A stretch of 64,000 bases of DNA from positions 1 through 64,000 of the forward strand of contig NZ_JONP01000018.1 of assembly GCF_000711725.1 (NCBI RefSeq), written 5' to 3'. The notes beneath the pieces were generated by a model. That model did no database searches, was not told where the DNA came from, and saw only the letters and a list, made by a program, of their open reading frames with translations. Of the stretch, positions 15,826-24,213 are shown piece by piece. Origin of the DNA: Roseomonas aerilata DSM 19363 (GTDB taxonomy: Bacteria; Pseudomonadota; Alphaproteobacteria; Acetobacterales; Acetobacteraceae). Numbering within the stretch: the stretch's first letter is position 1; each line of letters opens with the position of its first letter. Both the position numbers and the translations under genes were made by a program.

Positions 15826-16588
15826 CTCTCTCCCCGCCTATTTGAGCGGCGCCGCGCGGCGGGCGCAGCAGGATAGGGGTGAAGGGAGCGTCCTGGCGAA
15901 GCTCCGCGAGGCCGGTCTTGGCCATCTCCAGCCCGGCGACGAGCGTGCTCGCCAGGGCCGCGCGGCGCTCCACCGGGTCCATCTCGGCCTCCGGCAGGAA
16001 GCCCGACAGCTCCGCCCAGCCGGGGACGTTGCCGACCAGGGCGCGCAGTCGGGCGAGCGCGTCCTGCACCGTCCAGACCCGGCGCGGGCGCGGGCGGTAG
16101 GGCCGGCGCGCGGCGGCACGGCGGAGAACGTCGGTATAGGCGCGGAGCAGGCCAGGCAGGTCGGCGGCCAGCGCCGAGCGGTCCTCCAGCACGAGGTTCT
16201 CCGGCACGCCGCGTGCCATGACGTCTCGGCCGAGGAAGGGGCGCGCACCCAGCCAGGCGGCGGCCTCGCGCATGCGCTCCAGCTCGCGCAGCCGGTCCGC
16301 CAGCGCCTCGGCAAGCGCCTCCGCGTCCTCCCCGGCCTCGGGGTCGTCGGGGAGGAGGAGGCGGGACTTCAACCAGGCGAGCCAGGCGGCCATGACCAGC
16401 CAGTCCGCCGCGATCTCGAGCCGCACGCGCCGCGCGCCCTCGATCACGGCCATGTACTGGTCCACGAGGGAGAGGATGGAGATCCGCGCGATGTCCACCT
16501 TCTGCGCGCGGGCGAGGTCCAGCAGCAGGTCGAGCGGGCCCTCGAACCCGTCCAACGTGACGTGCAGGGCGGGGGCGGCCTCGCTCAT
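15809..16588 (-). CDS. scpA: Segregation and condensation protein A
   Basis: A 259-residue kleisin that bridges the SMC ATPase heads. The hallmark is L-D-G-F-E-G-P-L-D-L-L-L-D-L-A-R at residues 12-27, followed by D-I-A-R-I-S-I-L-S-L-V-D-Q-Y and a second helix A-A-W-L-A-W-L-K-S-R-L-L-L-P. The C-terminal winged-helix region is more diverged. The ATG at 16588 overlaps the stop of the upstream site-2 protease gene by 4 bases (ATGA), which fixes the start; a longer opening to 16876 runs through that protease gene in another frame and is rejected. It overlaps scpB by 17 bases at its end. Confidence 0.94.
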   Translation of the reverse strand: MSEAAPALHVTLDGFEGPLDLLLDLARAQKVDIARISILSLVDQYMAVIEGARRVRLEIAADWLVMAAWLAWLKSRLLLPDDPEAGEDAEALAEALADRLRELERMREAAAWLGARPFLGRDVMARGVPENLVLEDRSALAADLPGLLRAYTDVLRRAAARRPYRPRPRRVWTVQDALARLRALVGNVPGWAELSGFLPEAEMDPVERRAALASTLVAGLEMAKTGLAELRQDAPFTPILLRPPRGAAQIGGERDADAA

Positions 16589-17274
16589 CCCCCGTGGCCG
16601 GTGATGTTCAGGACCGCCTGGGCCGTCGGCAGCACGACCGCCCGGACAAGGGCGCGCAGCGGGTCCAGGCCCGGGACGAGCATGGGGAGGATAAAAAGAA
16701 GGCCGAGCACGATGAACAGCCCGAACTGCTCCAGCCGCAGGAAGGGGATGCCGACCGACGGCGGTAGCAGCCCGCCCAGGATGCGCCCGCCGTCGAGTGG
16801 CGGGATCGGCATCAGGTTGAAGGTGGCGAGGACCAGGTTGCCGATCAGTGAGAGGACAAGGAAGGACTCGAGCCAATCGAGCAGGTTGTCGCGCCCCGGA
16901 CCCTCCAGCGGATGCAGCAGGATGGCCGCGAGCACCGCGAGGGCGAAGTTGATCGCCGGACCGGCCGCCGCGACCAGCACCATGCCGTAGCGCGGGTTGC
17001 GCAGCCGCATCACGTCCACCGGCACCGGCTTGGCCCAGCCGAACATCACGTCCACCCGCCCAGAGACGAGGAGCTGCGAGATGAGCAGCAGGCCCGGCAC
17101 CATCAGCGTCCCCACGGGATCGACGTGGCGGAGCGGGTTGAGGGAGAGGCGGCCGAGCTGGGCCGCCGTGTCGTCGCCGAGTGCCCGGGCGGCATAGCCG
17201 TGGGCGGCCTCGTGCAGGGTGATCGCGAAGATCGCGGCCAGGGCCGCGGCCGCGAAGTCGGGAAGCCAGTCCAT
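16585..17274 (-). CDS. Site-2 protease family (M50) membrane metalloprotease
   Basis: A 229-residue polytopic protein of the M50/S2P family. The zinc site H21-E-A-A-H25 is in the first helix, and the third ligand motif N-L-M-P-I-P-P-L-D-G lies near residue 154-163; both are intact. It lacks a PDZ domain, so it belongs to the compact group seen next to scpA or in other housekeeping clusters rather than the RseP type. Such proteases cut transmembrane segments; this one's substrate is unknown. It lies seven bases after nagZ and overlaps scpA by 4 bases, so it is clearly part of the cluster. Confidence 0.9.
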   Translation of the reverse strand: MDWLPDFAAAALAAIFAITLHEAAHGYAARALGDDTAAQLGRLSLNPLRHVDPVGTLMVPGLLLISQLLVSGRVDVMFGWAKPVPVDVMRLRNPRYGMVLVAAAGPAINFALAVLAAILLHPLEGPGRDNLLDWLESFLVLSLIGNLVLATFNLMPIPPLDGGRILGGLLPPSVGIPFLRLEQFGLFIVLGLLFILPMLVPGLDPLRALVRAVVLPTAQAVLNITGHGG

Positions 17275-17281
17275 CCGCTTC

Positions 17282-18295
17282 TCAGGCGTCCGTCAGCGCG
17301 TGCGGCAGGGTGGCGGCGGGGGCCGCGCTGCGGGCCGCGATGGCCGCGGGGCGGGCCGCCTGCATCAGGGCGCGGGCCGTTACCATGCGCTCCTCCGCGC
17401 GCGGGGTCAGGACCGGGCACTCGCGAAGAAGCGCGGCGGTGTCCTCGAGCACGCCGTTGCAGTGGAGGACGAGGTCGCAGCCGGCGGCGAGCGAGTCGGC
17501 CGCGAGCGTGCCCGAGAGCCCGGACAGCGCGCCCATGGTGAGGTCGTCGGAGACGAGCACGCCGTCGAAGCCGATATCGCCGCGGATGGTGCGCTCGATG
17601 AGGAGCGGCGAGAGCGTGGCGGGACGGTCGGGGTCCAGCGCGACGTAGGTGATGTGCGCGGTCATCGCCCAGAGGTGCCGGCCGGCGTCGCGCGCGCAGA
17701 CGCTGCGGAAGGGGGCGATATCCGCTGCCAGCGTCGCGGCATCCGCCTCGACCCGCGGCAGGGAGAGGTGGCTGTCTGCCGTGGCGCGGCCGTGGCCAGG
17801 GATGTGTTTGATGACCGGGATGCAGCCCGCGGCCATCAGCCCCTCGATCCAGGCCTCGCCAAGCCGAGCCACTTCCGCGGGGTCGTCCGAGAAAGCGCGG
17901 TCTCCGATCACCTCATGCGCGCCGGATAGGTGAAGATCGAGGACGGGCGCGCAGACGACGTCGAGGCCCATGGCCGCGCATTCGCGCCCCAGCAGGGCGG
18001 CGTTGGCGGCGGCACTGGCGGCGCTCGCCCCCTCGAAGACGCTCGCCGGCGGGAAGGCCGGCCATTCGGGCGGTCGGAGGCGGGCGACACGGCCGCCTTC
18101 CTGGTCCACGAGGATGGGGGCGTCCTGGCCCAGCTCCTCCCGGATCGCGGCGGTAAGCGCGCGGAGCTGGGAGGGGTCCTGCACGTTGCGGCGGAAGAGG
18201 ATGACGCCGGCGGGCGGCGTCTCCCGCAGCACCCGCGCTTCGGCGGAGGTGAGGGCAGTGCCGGACAGGCCGGTGACGGCTGCGCGGGCGGTCAT
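17282..18295 (-). CDS. nagZ: Beta-N-acetylhexosaminidase NagZ
   Basis: A 337-residue GH3 enzyme that removes N-acetylglucosamine from anhydro-muropeptides in peptidoglycan recycling. The family signature K163-H-I-P-G-H168-G-R-A-T-A-D174-S-H176 contains the catalytic His/Asp dyad, and S-D250-D-L-T-M-G-A-L carries the nucleophile D250. There is no signal peptide, as expected for the cytoplasmic enzyme. The ATG at 18295 overlaps the stop of the SPOR gene by 4 bases; a longer opening upstream to 18481 is rejected because it overlaps that gene deeply. It is seven bases upstream of the site-2 protease gene. Confidence 0.95.
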   Translation of the reverse strand: MTARAAVTGLSGTALTSAEARVLRETPPAGVILFRRNVQDPSQLRALTAAIREELGQDAPILVDQEGGRVARLRPPEWPAFPPASVFEGASAASAAANAALLGRECAAMGLDVVCAPVLDLHLSGAHEVIGDRAFSDDPAEVARLGEAWIEGLMAAGCIPVIKHIPGHGRATADSHLSLPRVEADAATLAADIAPFRSVCARDAGRHLWAMTAHITYVALDPDRPATLSPLLIERTIRGDIGFDGVLVSDDLTMGALSGLSGTLAADSLAAGCDLVLHCNGVLEDTAALLRECPVLTPRAEERMVTARALMQAARPAAIAARSAAPAATLPHALTDA

Positions 18296-19224
18296 CCGCC
18301 GAGCACGGCGCAGGGAAGGTTCTTCGTCTTGGCGCTCTCGCATAGGGTGCGCGCGGCCGCGAGGTCCGGCATGTTCGTGGCCCTGATCCGCCAGAGCGGC
18401 GGCAGGTCGCCCCGGTCCACGCGGGTGATCTGCGGCTCGCGGCCCGCCAGTTGCGGCAACCGCGCCTGGAGCTTCGGCCACTCGTTCCGCGCCGCCTCCT
18501 CGGAGCCGAGGGCACCGAGCTGGACCACCACGCGACCGGTGCGGGGCGTAGGGCTGTTCGCGGGCATCGGCGGCGGCGTGATGGCGGGGGTCGCCTGCGC
18601 GGCCGCCGCTGCCTGGGGCGCGGGCGGCTGGCTCGGCGCCTGCACCGCCGCGGGCTGGGGTGGCACCAGCGGGCTCGCGGCCGGCTGCGGCGCGGCGGCG
18701 GGTGACGGCACGGTCGCGGGTGCGGCGGCGGGCACGGGCTGGGAGGTGCCGTTCTGCGGGACCAGCGCCTGAGGCGCTGCGGGCGCCTGCGGGCCGAGGC
18801 TCGGGTTGACGAGCGGCGGGCGGCTCGGCGCGGCCTCCGGCTGGGAGGCGGGGAGCACCACCACGGCCGGCGGGCGGGCAGCGGCCTGGCGCAGCGCGGC
18901 CACGTCCGGCCGCTCGGGCTCGGGCGAGAGGCGCGGCTGGGCCGCCGTGCCCGTCGCACCGCGCCGCTGACTCTCGAAGATCCGCTCGTCCTGGTTGGCG
19001 ACGCGCATGCCGCCGGGGTCGCTTGGTTTCACGCGAATCGGGCGGGTATCGGCCTCGATCACCGGCACCGTGTGGTTCACGGCCCGGGAAATGCCCCAGA
19101 CGATGCCGCCGCCCACCCCGGCCGCGCCCAGCGCGGCGCCCGCCAGGGCCACCATGCGCCAGGGAATCTGGAAACCCGTCCGCTCCCGGCGGACGCGATA
19201 GCTTGGAACCGTAAAGTCGCTCAC
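18292..19224 (-). CDS. SPOR-domain membrane protein
   Basis: A 310-residue single-pass protein: short basic N-terminus, one transmembrane helix at about 23-45, a long proline/alanine/glutamine-rich periplasmic linker (about 110-225), and a C-terminal SPOR domain (about 230-310) with V-V-Q-L-G-A-L-G-S-E-E-A-A and the terminal half L-W-R-I-R-A. SPOR domains bind denuded glycan strands at the division septum, so a cell-division or envelope role is likely. The gene lies between argS and nagZ with 4-bp overlaps on both sides, the standard position of this gene in alphaproteobacteria. Confidence 0.9.
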   Translation of the reverse strand: MSDFTVPSYRVRRERTGFQIPWRMVALAGAALGAAGVGGGIVWGISRAVNHTVPVIEADTRPIRVKPSDPGGMRVANQDERIFESQRRGATGTAAQPRLSPEPERPDVAALRQAAARPPAVVVLPASQPEAAPSRPPLVNPSLGPQAPAAPQALVPQNGTSQPVPAAAPATVPSPAAAPQPAASPLVPPQPAAVQAPSQPPAPQAAAAAQATPAITPPPMPANSPTPRTGRVVVQLGALGSEEAARNEWPKLQARLPQLAGREPQITRVDRGDLPPLWRIRATNMPDLAAARTLCESAKTKNLPCAVLGG

Positions 19225-20990
19225 CGCATCTCCTCGACGGGTGTCACCCCCATCACCGCGAGGCCCGAGCGAATCACCGCGGCCGTGGCCGCCACAAGTG
19301 CAAGCCTCGCGCGCGTCGCCCCGGGTTCCCCCTCCCGGATGAAGCGCAGCGTGGCGTCCTCTCGTCCCCGGTTCCAGAGTAGATGAAAATCCGCGGCCAA
19401 GTCATGGAGAAAGAAGGCGATTCGGTGCGGTTCCCGCGCGAGCGCCGCGGCTTCCACCGTGCGGGGCCAGGCGGTCAGGCGCCGGATGAGGGCCATCTCC
19501 GCGGGATCGGCCAGCGTCTCGAGCGGCGACTCCGCCAATTCCGCCGTCGCCGGGTCGCCGGCGCCGCGCAGCACGCTGCGGGCGCGGGCATGGGCGTACT
19601 GCACGTAGAAGACCGGATTGTCGCGCGACTGCTGCACGACGGCGTCGAGGTCGAACTCCATCTGCGCGTCGGCCTTGCGCGTCAGCATGGTGAAGCGAAC
19701 GGCGTCGCGGCCCACCTCCTCGATCAGGTCGGCGAGCGTGACGTAGGTGCCGGCGCGCTTGGACATGCGCACGGGTTGCCCGCCCTTCACCACCTTTACG
19801 ATCTGGGTCAGCACCACGTCGAGCGGCACCTTGCGATCGGCCGAGAGGGCGGCAACGGCCGCCTTCATGCGCGGCACGTAGCCGCCGTGGTCGGCGCCCC
19901 AGACCTGCACCAGCTCGTCGAAGCCGCGGGCGATCTTGTCGGCGTGGTTGCCGATGTCGTTGGCGAAGTAGGTGTTACTGCCGTCGCTCTTGCGGAGCGG
20001 CCGGTCCACGTCGTCGCCGAACTCGGTGGAGCGGAAGAGTGTCTGCTCGCGCGGCTCCCAGTCGTCCGGCAGCTTGCCCTTGGGGGGCTCCAGCACGCCC
20101 TCGTAGACGAGGCCGCGGGCGGAGAGCGCCGCGATGGCGGCATCGGCCGCGCCGCTGCGGACAAGCGCCGCCTCGCTGATGAAGACGTCGTGGCGGACGC
20201 CGAGTGCCGCGAGGTCCGAGCGAATCTCGGCCATCATGGCGTCCACCGTGAACTCGCGGACCGTCTCGAGCCAGAGCGAGGGATCGGCCGGCACCGCGCC
20301 GGGCGCGAGGCTGTCGCCGAACTTCTCGCGCAGCGCCTCGCCCACGGGGATCAAGTACTCGCCGCGGTACTGCAGCCCGCCGGGGATGGAGGCGGCAAAA
20401 TCGTCCTCAGTCAGGCTCGTGCCCAGCGCCTGGAGGTAACGCCAGTAGGCAGCCCAGGCGAGGGCCTGCACCTGCGCCCCGGCATCGTTGATGTAGTACT
20501 CCTTCGTGACGGCCCAGCCGGCCTTGGTCAGCAGGTTGGCCAGGGCGTCCCCGACCACCGCGCCGCGGCAGTGGCCGACATGCATCGGGCCCGTGGGGTT
20601 GGCCGAGACGTACTCGACGTCGACCTTTCGGTCCGCGCCCGCGGTGCCGTTGCCGTAGGCTTCGCCGGCACGGAGAATGACCGGGAGCTGGTCGCGGAGG
20701 GTCGACTCCTCGAGGCGCAGGTTCACGAAGCCGGGGCCGGCGGGGGCAGCGGCGGCAATGCCCGGCCGGGCAGCCAGCCGTTCCGCAAGCGACTTCGCAA
20801 CCGCTTGCGGTGCCTGGCGCGCGGGCTTCGCCACGACGAGGGCCGCGTTGGTCGCCATGTCCCCGTGCGAGGCGTCGCGCGGCGGCTCCACCAGAACGCG
20901 GGCGAGGGTCTCCTCCGGCAGGTCGGGCAGGAGGGTGCGAAGCTCGGTCACGACCGCGTCGCGGATCGTGCGGAAGATGTCGTCGGTCAT
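19221..20990 (-). CDS. argS: Arginyl-tRNA synthetase
   Basis: A 589-residue class I synthetase charging tRNA-Arg. The N-terminal Add-1 domain recognises the D-loop. The HIGH-type motif appears as N-P-T-G-P-M-H-V-G-H, and the KMSKS-equivalent as V-R-M-S-K-R-A-G. The C-terminal DALR anticodon-binding domain ends with the usual G-L-x-V-M-G-V-T-P-V-E-E-M. Start M-T-D-D-I-F matches homologues. It lies ten bases downstream of dgt and overlaps the SPOR gene start by 4 bases, so it is early in the large minus-strand cluster. Confidence 0.98.
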   Translation of the reverse strand: MTDDIFRTIRDAVVTELRTLLPDLPEETLARVLVEPPRDASHGDMATNAALVVAKPARQAPQAVAKSLAERLAARPGIAAAAPAGPGFVNLRLEESTLRDQLPVILRAGEAYGNGTAGADRKVDVEYVSANPTGPMHVGHCRGAVVGDALANLLTKAGWAVTKEYYINDAGAQVQALAWAAYWRYLQALGTSLTEDDFAASIPGGLQYRGEYLIPVGEALREKFGDSLAPGAVPADPSLWLETVREFTVDAMMAEIRSDLAALGVRHDVFISEAALVRSGAADAAIAALSARGLVYEGVLEPPKGKLPDDWEPREQTLFRSTEFGDDVDRPLRKSDGSNTYFANDIGNHADKIARGFDELVQVWGADHGGYVPRMKAAVAALSADRKVPLDVVLTQIVKVVKGGQPVRMSKRAGTYVTLADLIEEVGRDAVRFTMLTRKADAQMEFDLDAVVQQSRDNPVFYVQYAHARARSVLRGAGDPATAELAESPLETLADPAEMALIRRLTAWPRTVEAAALAREPHRIAFFLHDLAADFHLLWNRGREDATLRFIREGEPGATRARLALVAATAAVIRSGLAVMGVTPVEEMR

Positions 20991-21000
20991 TGGGATACGA

Positions 21001-22215
21001 TCAGCCGGGAATGTGGGGGTCCGTCAGGCGACGGTGCTCTTCGAGGGCGAACTTGTCGGTCATGCCCGCCAGCCAGTCGCAGACGGTGCGCGCGGCCTCG
21101 GCCGAGCCCGCCTCCCCTGCCCGCTTCGCCCAGGCGGGGGGCAGCATGTCCGGCTGGCCGTGCAGAAGGGAGAACATCACCTGCAGGGCGCGCTTGGACT
21201 TCAGCGAGGTGCGGTTGACGCGCCAGTGGCGGTACATGCGGTCGAAGAGAAAGGTGCGCGTCTCCTGGTTGAGCGCGTGCATCCGCTCGGAGAAGAAGAC
21301 GACGGGCTGGGGGGCGTTGCGGATATCCGTCACGCTCTTCGGCGCGAGCAGCGCGATGCGGCGGCGCGCCTCCTCCACCACGTCCGTGATCATGAGATTG
21401 ATGACGCGGCGGATGATCTCGCTCGCCACGCGGTCGGGCGGCGCGTCCGCGGGGATGGCGTCCATGGCCAGGTCCCGCGCGGCGCCCACCAGCGGCAGGG
21501 CGCAGGCTTCCTCCAGGGTAAAGAGGCCGGCGCGGAGGCCGTCGTCGAGGTCGTGGTTGTTGTAGGCGATGTCGTCCGCGATCGCCGCCGCCTGGGCCTC
21601 GGCGCTCGCGTGGCAGTGCAGCTCGAGGTCGTGCCGAGCCGAGTATTCAGCGATGTAGTGTGGCGGGCGGCGGAGAGGGCCGTTGTGCTTCGCCAGCCCT
21701 TCCAGCGTCTCCCAGGTAAGGTTCAGCCCGTCGAAGCCGGCGTAGCGGTGCTCCAACAGGGTCACGGCCTTCAGGGACTGCGCGTTGTGGTCGTAGCCGC
21801 CCCAGTTTCGCATCAACCCGTTCAGCGCCTCCTCCCCCGCATGGCCGAAGGGCGGGTGGCCGAGATCGTGCGCCAGCGCCAGGGCCTCGGCCAAGTCCTC
21901 GTCGAGATGGAGCTGGCGCGCGAGGGAGCGGGCGATCTGCGCCACCTCGATCGAGTGGGTCAGCCGCGTGCGGAAGGCGTCACCCTCGTGGAAGACGAAG
22001 ACCTGCGTCTTGTACTGGAGGCGGCGGAAGGCCGTGGAATGGATGATCCGGTCCCGGTCCCGCTGATAGGGGGAGCGGCCGCCGCCCGAATCCTCGGGGT
22101 AGAGGCGCCCGCGGGAGGCCTCCGGCTGCACCGCCCAGGGGGCCAGCCCCTGCGGCTGGCGCGCCACGGGGCGGGCCGCTTCGGCGGGATCGAGGGGGTT
22201 GGAGGGCTGGTCCAT
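21001..22215 (-). CDS. dgt: dGTPase-like HD-domain triphosphohydrolase
   Basis: A 404-residue member of the type 2 dGTPase-like family, which cleaves dNTPs to nucleosides and triphosphate and so tunes DNA precursor pools. The N-terminal R-D-R-D-R-I-I-H-S-T-A-F-R-R-L family motif is present. HD metal ligands appear in R-L-T-H-S-I-E-V-A-Q and A-L-A-H-D-L-G-H-P-P-F-G-H-A-G-E; a later A-D-D-I-A-Y-N-N-H-D-L-D-D-G carries the last aspartate. ATG 22215 (M-D-Q-P-S-N-P) was chosen; an upstream in-frame GTG at 22236 is possible and neither has a strong ribosome site. It is the first gene of the cluster, divergent from erpA. Confidence 0.92.
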   Translation of the reverse strand: MDQPSNPLDPAEAARPVARQPQGLAPWAVQPEASRGRLYPEDSGGGRSPYQRDRDRIIHSTAFRRLQYKTQVFVFHEGDAFRTRLTHSIEVAQIARSLARQLHLDEDLAEALALAHDLGHPPFGHAGEEALNGLMRNWGGYDHNAQSLKAVTLLEHRYAGFDGLNLTWETLEGLAKHNGPLRRPPHYIAEYSARHDLELHCHASAEAQAAAIADDIAYNNHDLDDGLRAGLFTLEEACALPLVGAARDLAMDAIPADAPPDRVASEIIRRVINLMITDVVEEARRRIALLAPKSVTDIRNAPQPVVFFSERMHALNQETRTFLFDRMYRHWRVNRTSLKSKRALQVMFSLLHGQPDMLPPAWAKRAGEAGSAEAARTVCDWLAGMTDKFALEEHRRLTDPHIPG

Positions 22216-22271
22216 GGGCTCGGCGGGCCGTAGCACCCGGCCCGCCGCAGCGGCAAGGCCGTTGCCCCGCT

Positions 22272-22305
22272 TTGGAGAACCGGCGGGGCGACCCTATCTT
22301 AGGGT
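22272..22305 (+). promoter_or_regulatory. Probable erpA-xthA promoter with a palindrome over the -10
   Basis: TTGGAG (22272-22277) and TATCTT (22295-22300) are spaced by 17 bases, a good sigma-70-like pair, with a leader of about 47 bases to erpA. The -10 is centred in the perfect inverted repeat ACCCTA-TCT-TAGGGT (22291-22305), which looks like an operator. A second inverted repeat, GGGCGACC (22286-22293) with GGTCGCCC (22313-22320), shares three bases with it. The regulator is unknown. Confidence 0.5.
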
Positions 22306-22353
22306 GAACGGCGGTCGCCCTGGCGGCGCGCCACATCCTGGCCGAGGTTTCCC

Positions 22354-22698
22354 ATGCCCGATGGCAGCGCCCTTCCCGCCCCTTTTACCGTGACCCCCGC
22401 GGCTCTCGCGCAGGTGGCGGAGATCGCGGCCGCTCAGGGCAGGCCCTCCGCCGGGCTGCGCCTCGCGGTCGAGGCCGGCGGCTGCTCGGGCTTCCAGTAC
22501 AAGTTCGACCTGGCCGAAGCGCCCGAGGCGGACGACCTGGTGGTGGAGGGCCGGGTCTTCGTTGATCCCGTCTCGCTCGACCTGTTGCGCGGAGCCCAGC
22601 TCGACTGGGCGGACGAGCTGATCGGGGCGCATTTCAAGGTGAGCAACCCGGTGGCGGTCTCGGGCTGTGGCTGCGGGGTGTCCTTCAGCGTCGGCTGA
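22354..22698 (+). CDS. erpA: A-type iron-sulfur carrier, ErpA/HesB family
   Basis: A 114-residue A-type carrier that accepts Fe-S clusters from the scaffold and inserts them into target enzymes. The three conserved cysteines are C44 (in G-G-C-S-G-F-Q-Y), C105 and C107 (S-G-C-G-C-G). The overall pattern V-T-P-A-A, L-R-L-A-V-E-A-G-G-C-S-G and the C-terminal S-N-P-V-A-V-S-G-C-G-C-G is ErpA-like; IscA or a generic HesB name would also fit. A short proline-rich N-terminus precedes the domain. xthA begins five bases after the stop, so they are co-transcribed; the promoter candidate is at 22272-22300. Confidence 0.9.
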   Translation: MPDGSALPAPFTVTPAALAQVAEIAAAQGRPSAGLRLAVEAGGCSGFQYKFDLAEAPEADDLVVEGRVFVDPVSLDLLRGAQLDWADELIGAHFKVSNPVAVSGCGCGVSFSVG

Positions 22699-22703
22699 GC
22701 CCC

Positions 22704-23474
22704 ATGCGCCTCTGCACCTTCAACGTGAACTCCGGCCGCAAGCGCATGCCGCATCTGCGGCGGCTGCTGGAGCGCCACGCGCCCGACATCGTTTTCCTCC
22801 AGGAACTGAAATGCCGAACGGAGGAGTTCCCGGCCATGGAACTGGCCGATCTCGGCTATCGCTGCCACGTCGTGGGCCAGTCCGGTGGGCGGAACGGGGT
22901 GGCCGTGGTGTCCCGCATCCCCTTCGAGGTGGTGGACGAGGCCCTGCCCGACGGCGAAGGGGACACCCACGCCCGCTTCGTCGAGGTGAAGGCCGCGGGC
23001 GCCCATCTCGCCGGCATCTACCTTCCCAACGGCAATTCCGGCGGGGAGGAGGGCTATGCCTACAAGCTCCGCTGGATGGAACGCCTCCGGACCCGCGTCG
23101 CGGAGCGGCTGAACGGCTTCATCCCTTACGCCGTGCTCGGCGATTTCAACGTCTGCCCAACGGACGACGACTTCGCCCCTGGCGCCCTGCCTCGGACCGA
23201 TGCCCTGGTCCGCCCCGAGACCCGTGCGGCCTTCCGCGCCATCACCCATCTCGGCATGACCGACGCGCTGCGGGCGCTGCACCCTGAAGATGCGCCCTGG
23301 ACCTACTGGGACTACGGCCCCGCCTTCGAGTCGAATCGTGGCCTGCGTATCGACCACGCCCTGCTGAGCGCGGAACTGGCGGAACGGCTGGTAGGAGCCT
23401 CCGTGGACGTGGTGGCACGCTCGGAGGAAAGCCCGTCCGACCACGCGCCGGTGCTTTTCGACTTCGCGGATTAG
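22704..23474 (+). CDS. xthA: Exodeoxyribonuclease III
   Basis: A 256-residue AP endonuclease / 3'-exonuclease of the endonuclease-exonuclease-phosphatase family, acting in base-excision repair. Metal and catalytic motifs are intact: N7 and N9 in F-N-V-N-S, E34 in L-Q-E-L-K, Y118-Y120 region, D147-F-N149 in G-D-F-N-V-C-P-T, and S245-D246-H247 in S-D-H-A-P-V. Length equals the family norm. It follows erpA after five bases, an association common in alphaproteobacteria. The convergent dioxygenase gene ends 28 bases downstream. Confidence 0.95.
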   Translation: MRLCTFNVNSGRKRMPHLRRLLERHAPDIVFLQELKCRTEEFPAMELADLGYRCHVVGQSGGRNGVAVVSRIPFEVVDEALPDGEGDTHARFVEVKAAGAHLAGIYLPNGNSGGEEGYAYKLRWMERLRTRVAERLNGFIPYAVLGDFNVCPTDDDFAPGALPRTDALVRPETRAAFRAITHLGMTDALRALHPEDAPWTYWDYGPAFESNRGLRIDHALLSAELAERLVGASVDVVARSEESPSDHAPVLFDFAD

Positions 23475-23502
23475 GCGCCGGCCCCTCCGCGGCCGCTGGC
23501 GC

Positions 23503-24213
23503 TCAATGCCGGACGAAGGTCAGCACCAGCACGTCGCGATGCCCGGGCCGGGAGGGGTCGATCGGGTGGATGGGCGTGACGCCGTGCTTCACGCGGCGGT
23601 CGTCGAGCAGCACGGCGTCGGCGGCGTGGGAGAGGGTGAAGCTCGCCTCCTCGTGCCCGTCGATCTCGATGCCGGTCACGCCACCCTCCACGTTCTCGCG
23701 GCCGACGAGCATCACCATGACATGGTCCACGCCGTCGCTGTGCATGCCCTCGGGCGTGGGCTGGCCCGCTTCGTCCGGCCGGGCCTCGATGCGGAACTGA
23801 TGAACCTCGATGTGCCAGGTGGTACCCGGGGAAAGGCGGTCGAAAACAGTCCGGGCGCGGTTCAGCAGGGCAGTGAGCGCCGGTCCCTCCCCGATCGCGG
23901 GTTCGACCGGCTCGAACCAGCGCTGAACCCCGCCGTTCAGCGGGTTGTGAGCGACGGCCTGGTAGTGCGGCTGATGTGGCGCGCGCGCGATGGGGCCGCC
24001 GGGCGAGGCGGCATAGGTCGCGTGCCGGCGGCGGCGGTAGCGGCCGCCATCGGCCATGAAGGCGTCGGGTCGAAGATCGTTCCAGCTGTCGGCGAAGCGG
24101 GTCCATTCGGCCGCCGAAAACGCCGTGCCGGCGGGGTCGAAGGCCGCGCGCGTCGCCTCGCCGTGGAGGGCGACGTAGCCGGTGGCCGCGATGGCGGCGG
24201 CGAGGTCCGTCAT
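23503..24213 (-). CDS. 2-oxoglutarate/Fe(II)-dependent dioxygenase family protein
   Basis: A 236-residue protein of the 2OG-Fe dioxygenase family (PF10014 type), which includes the L-isoleucine 4-hydroxylase of Bacillus. The iron triad H158-x-D160 (M-H-S-D-G-V-D-H) and H210 and the 2-oxoglutarate arginine R226 are all visible. Family members hydroxylate free amino acids or similar small molecules; the substrate here is unknown. The ATG at 24213 overlaps the pdxJ stop by 4 bases, which fixes the start and implies coupling to the pdxA-pdxJ transcript; a longer opening inside pdxJ is rejected. Confidence 0.85.
   Translation of the reverse strand: MTDLAAAIAATGYVALHGEATRAAFDPAGTAFSAAEWTRFADSWNDLRPDAFMADGGRYRRRRHATYAASPGGPIARAPHQPHYQAVAHNPLNGGVQRWFEPVEPAIGEGPALTALLNRARTVFDRLSPGTTWHIEVHQFRIEARPDEAGQPTPEGMHSDGVDHVMVMLVGRENVEGGVTGIEIDGHEEASFTLSHAADAVLLDDRRVKHGVTPIHPIDPSRPGHRDVLVLTFVRH

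Noticed and set aside
16589-16876. Longer ScpA start
   Set aside because: It runs through the M50 protease gene; the ATG at 16588 with an ATGA overlap fits the pattern of the whole cluster.
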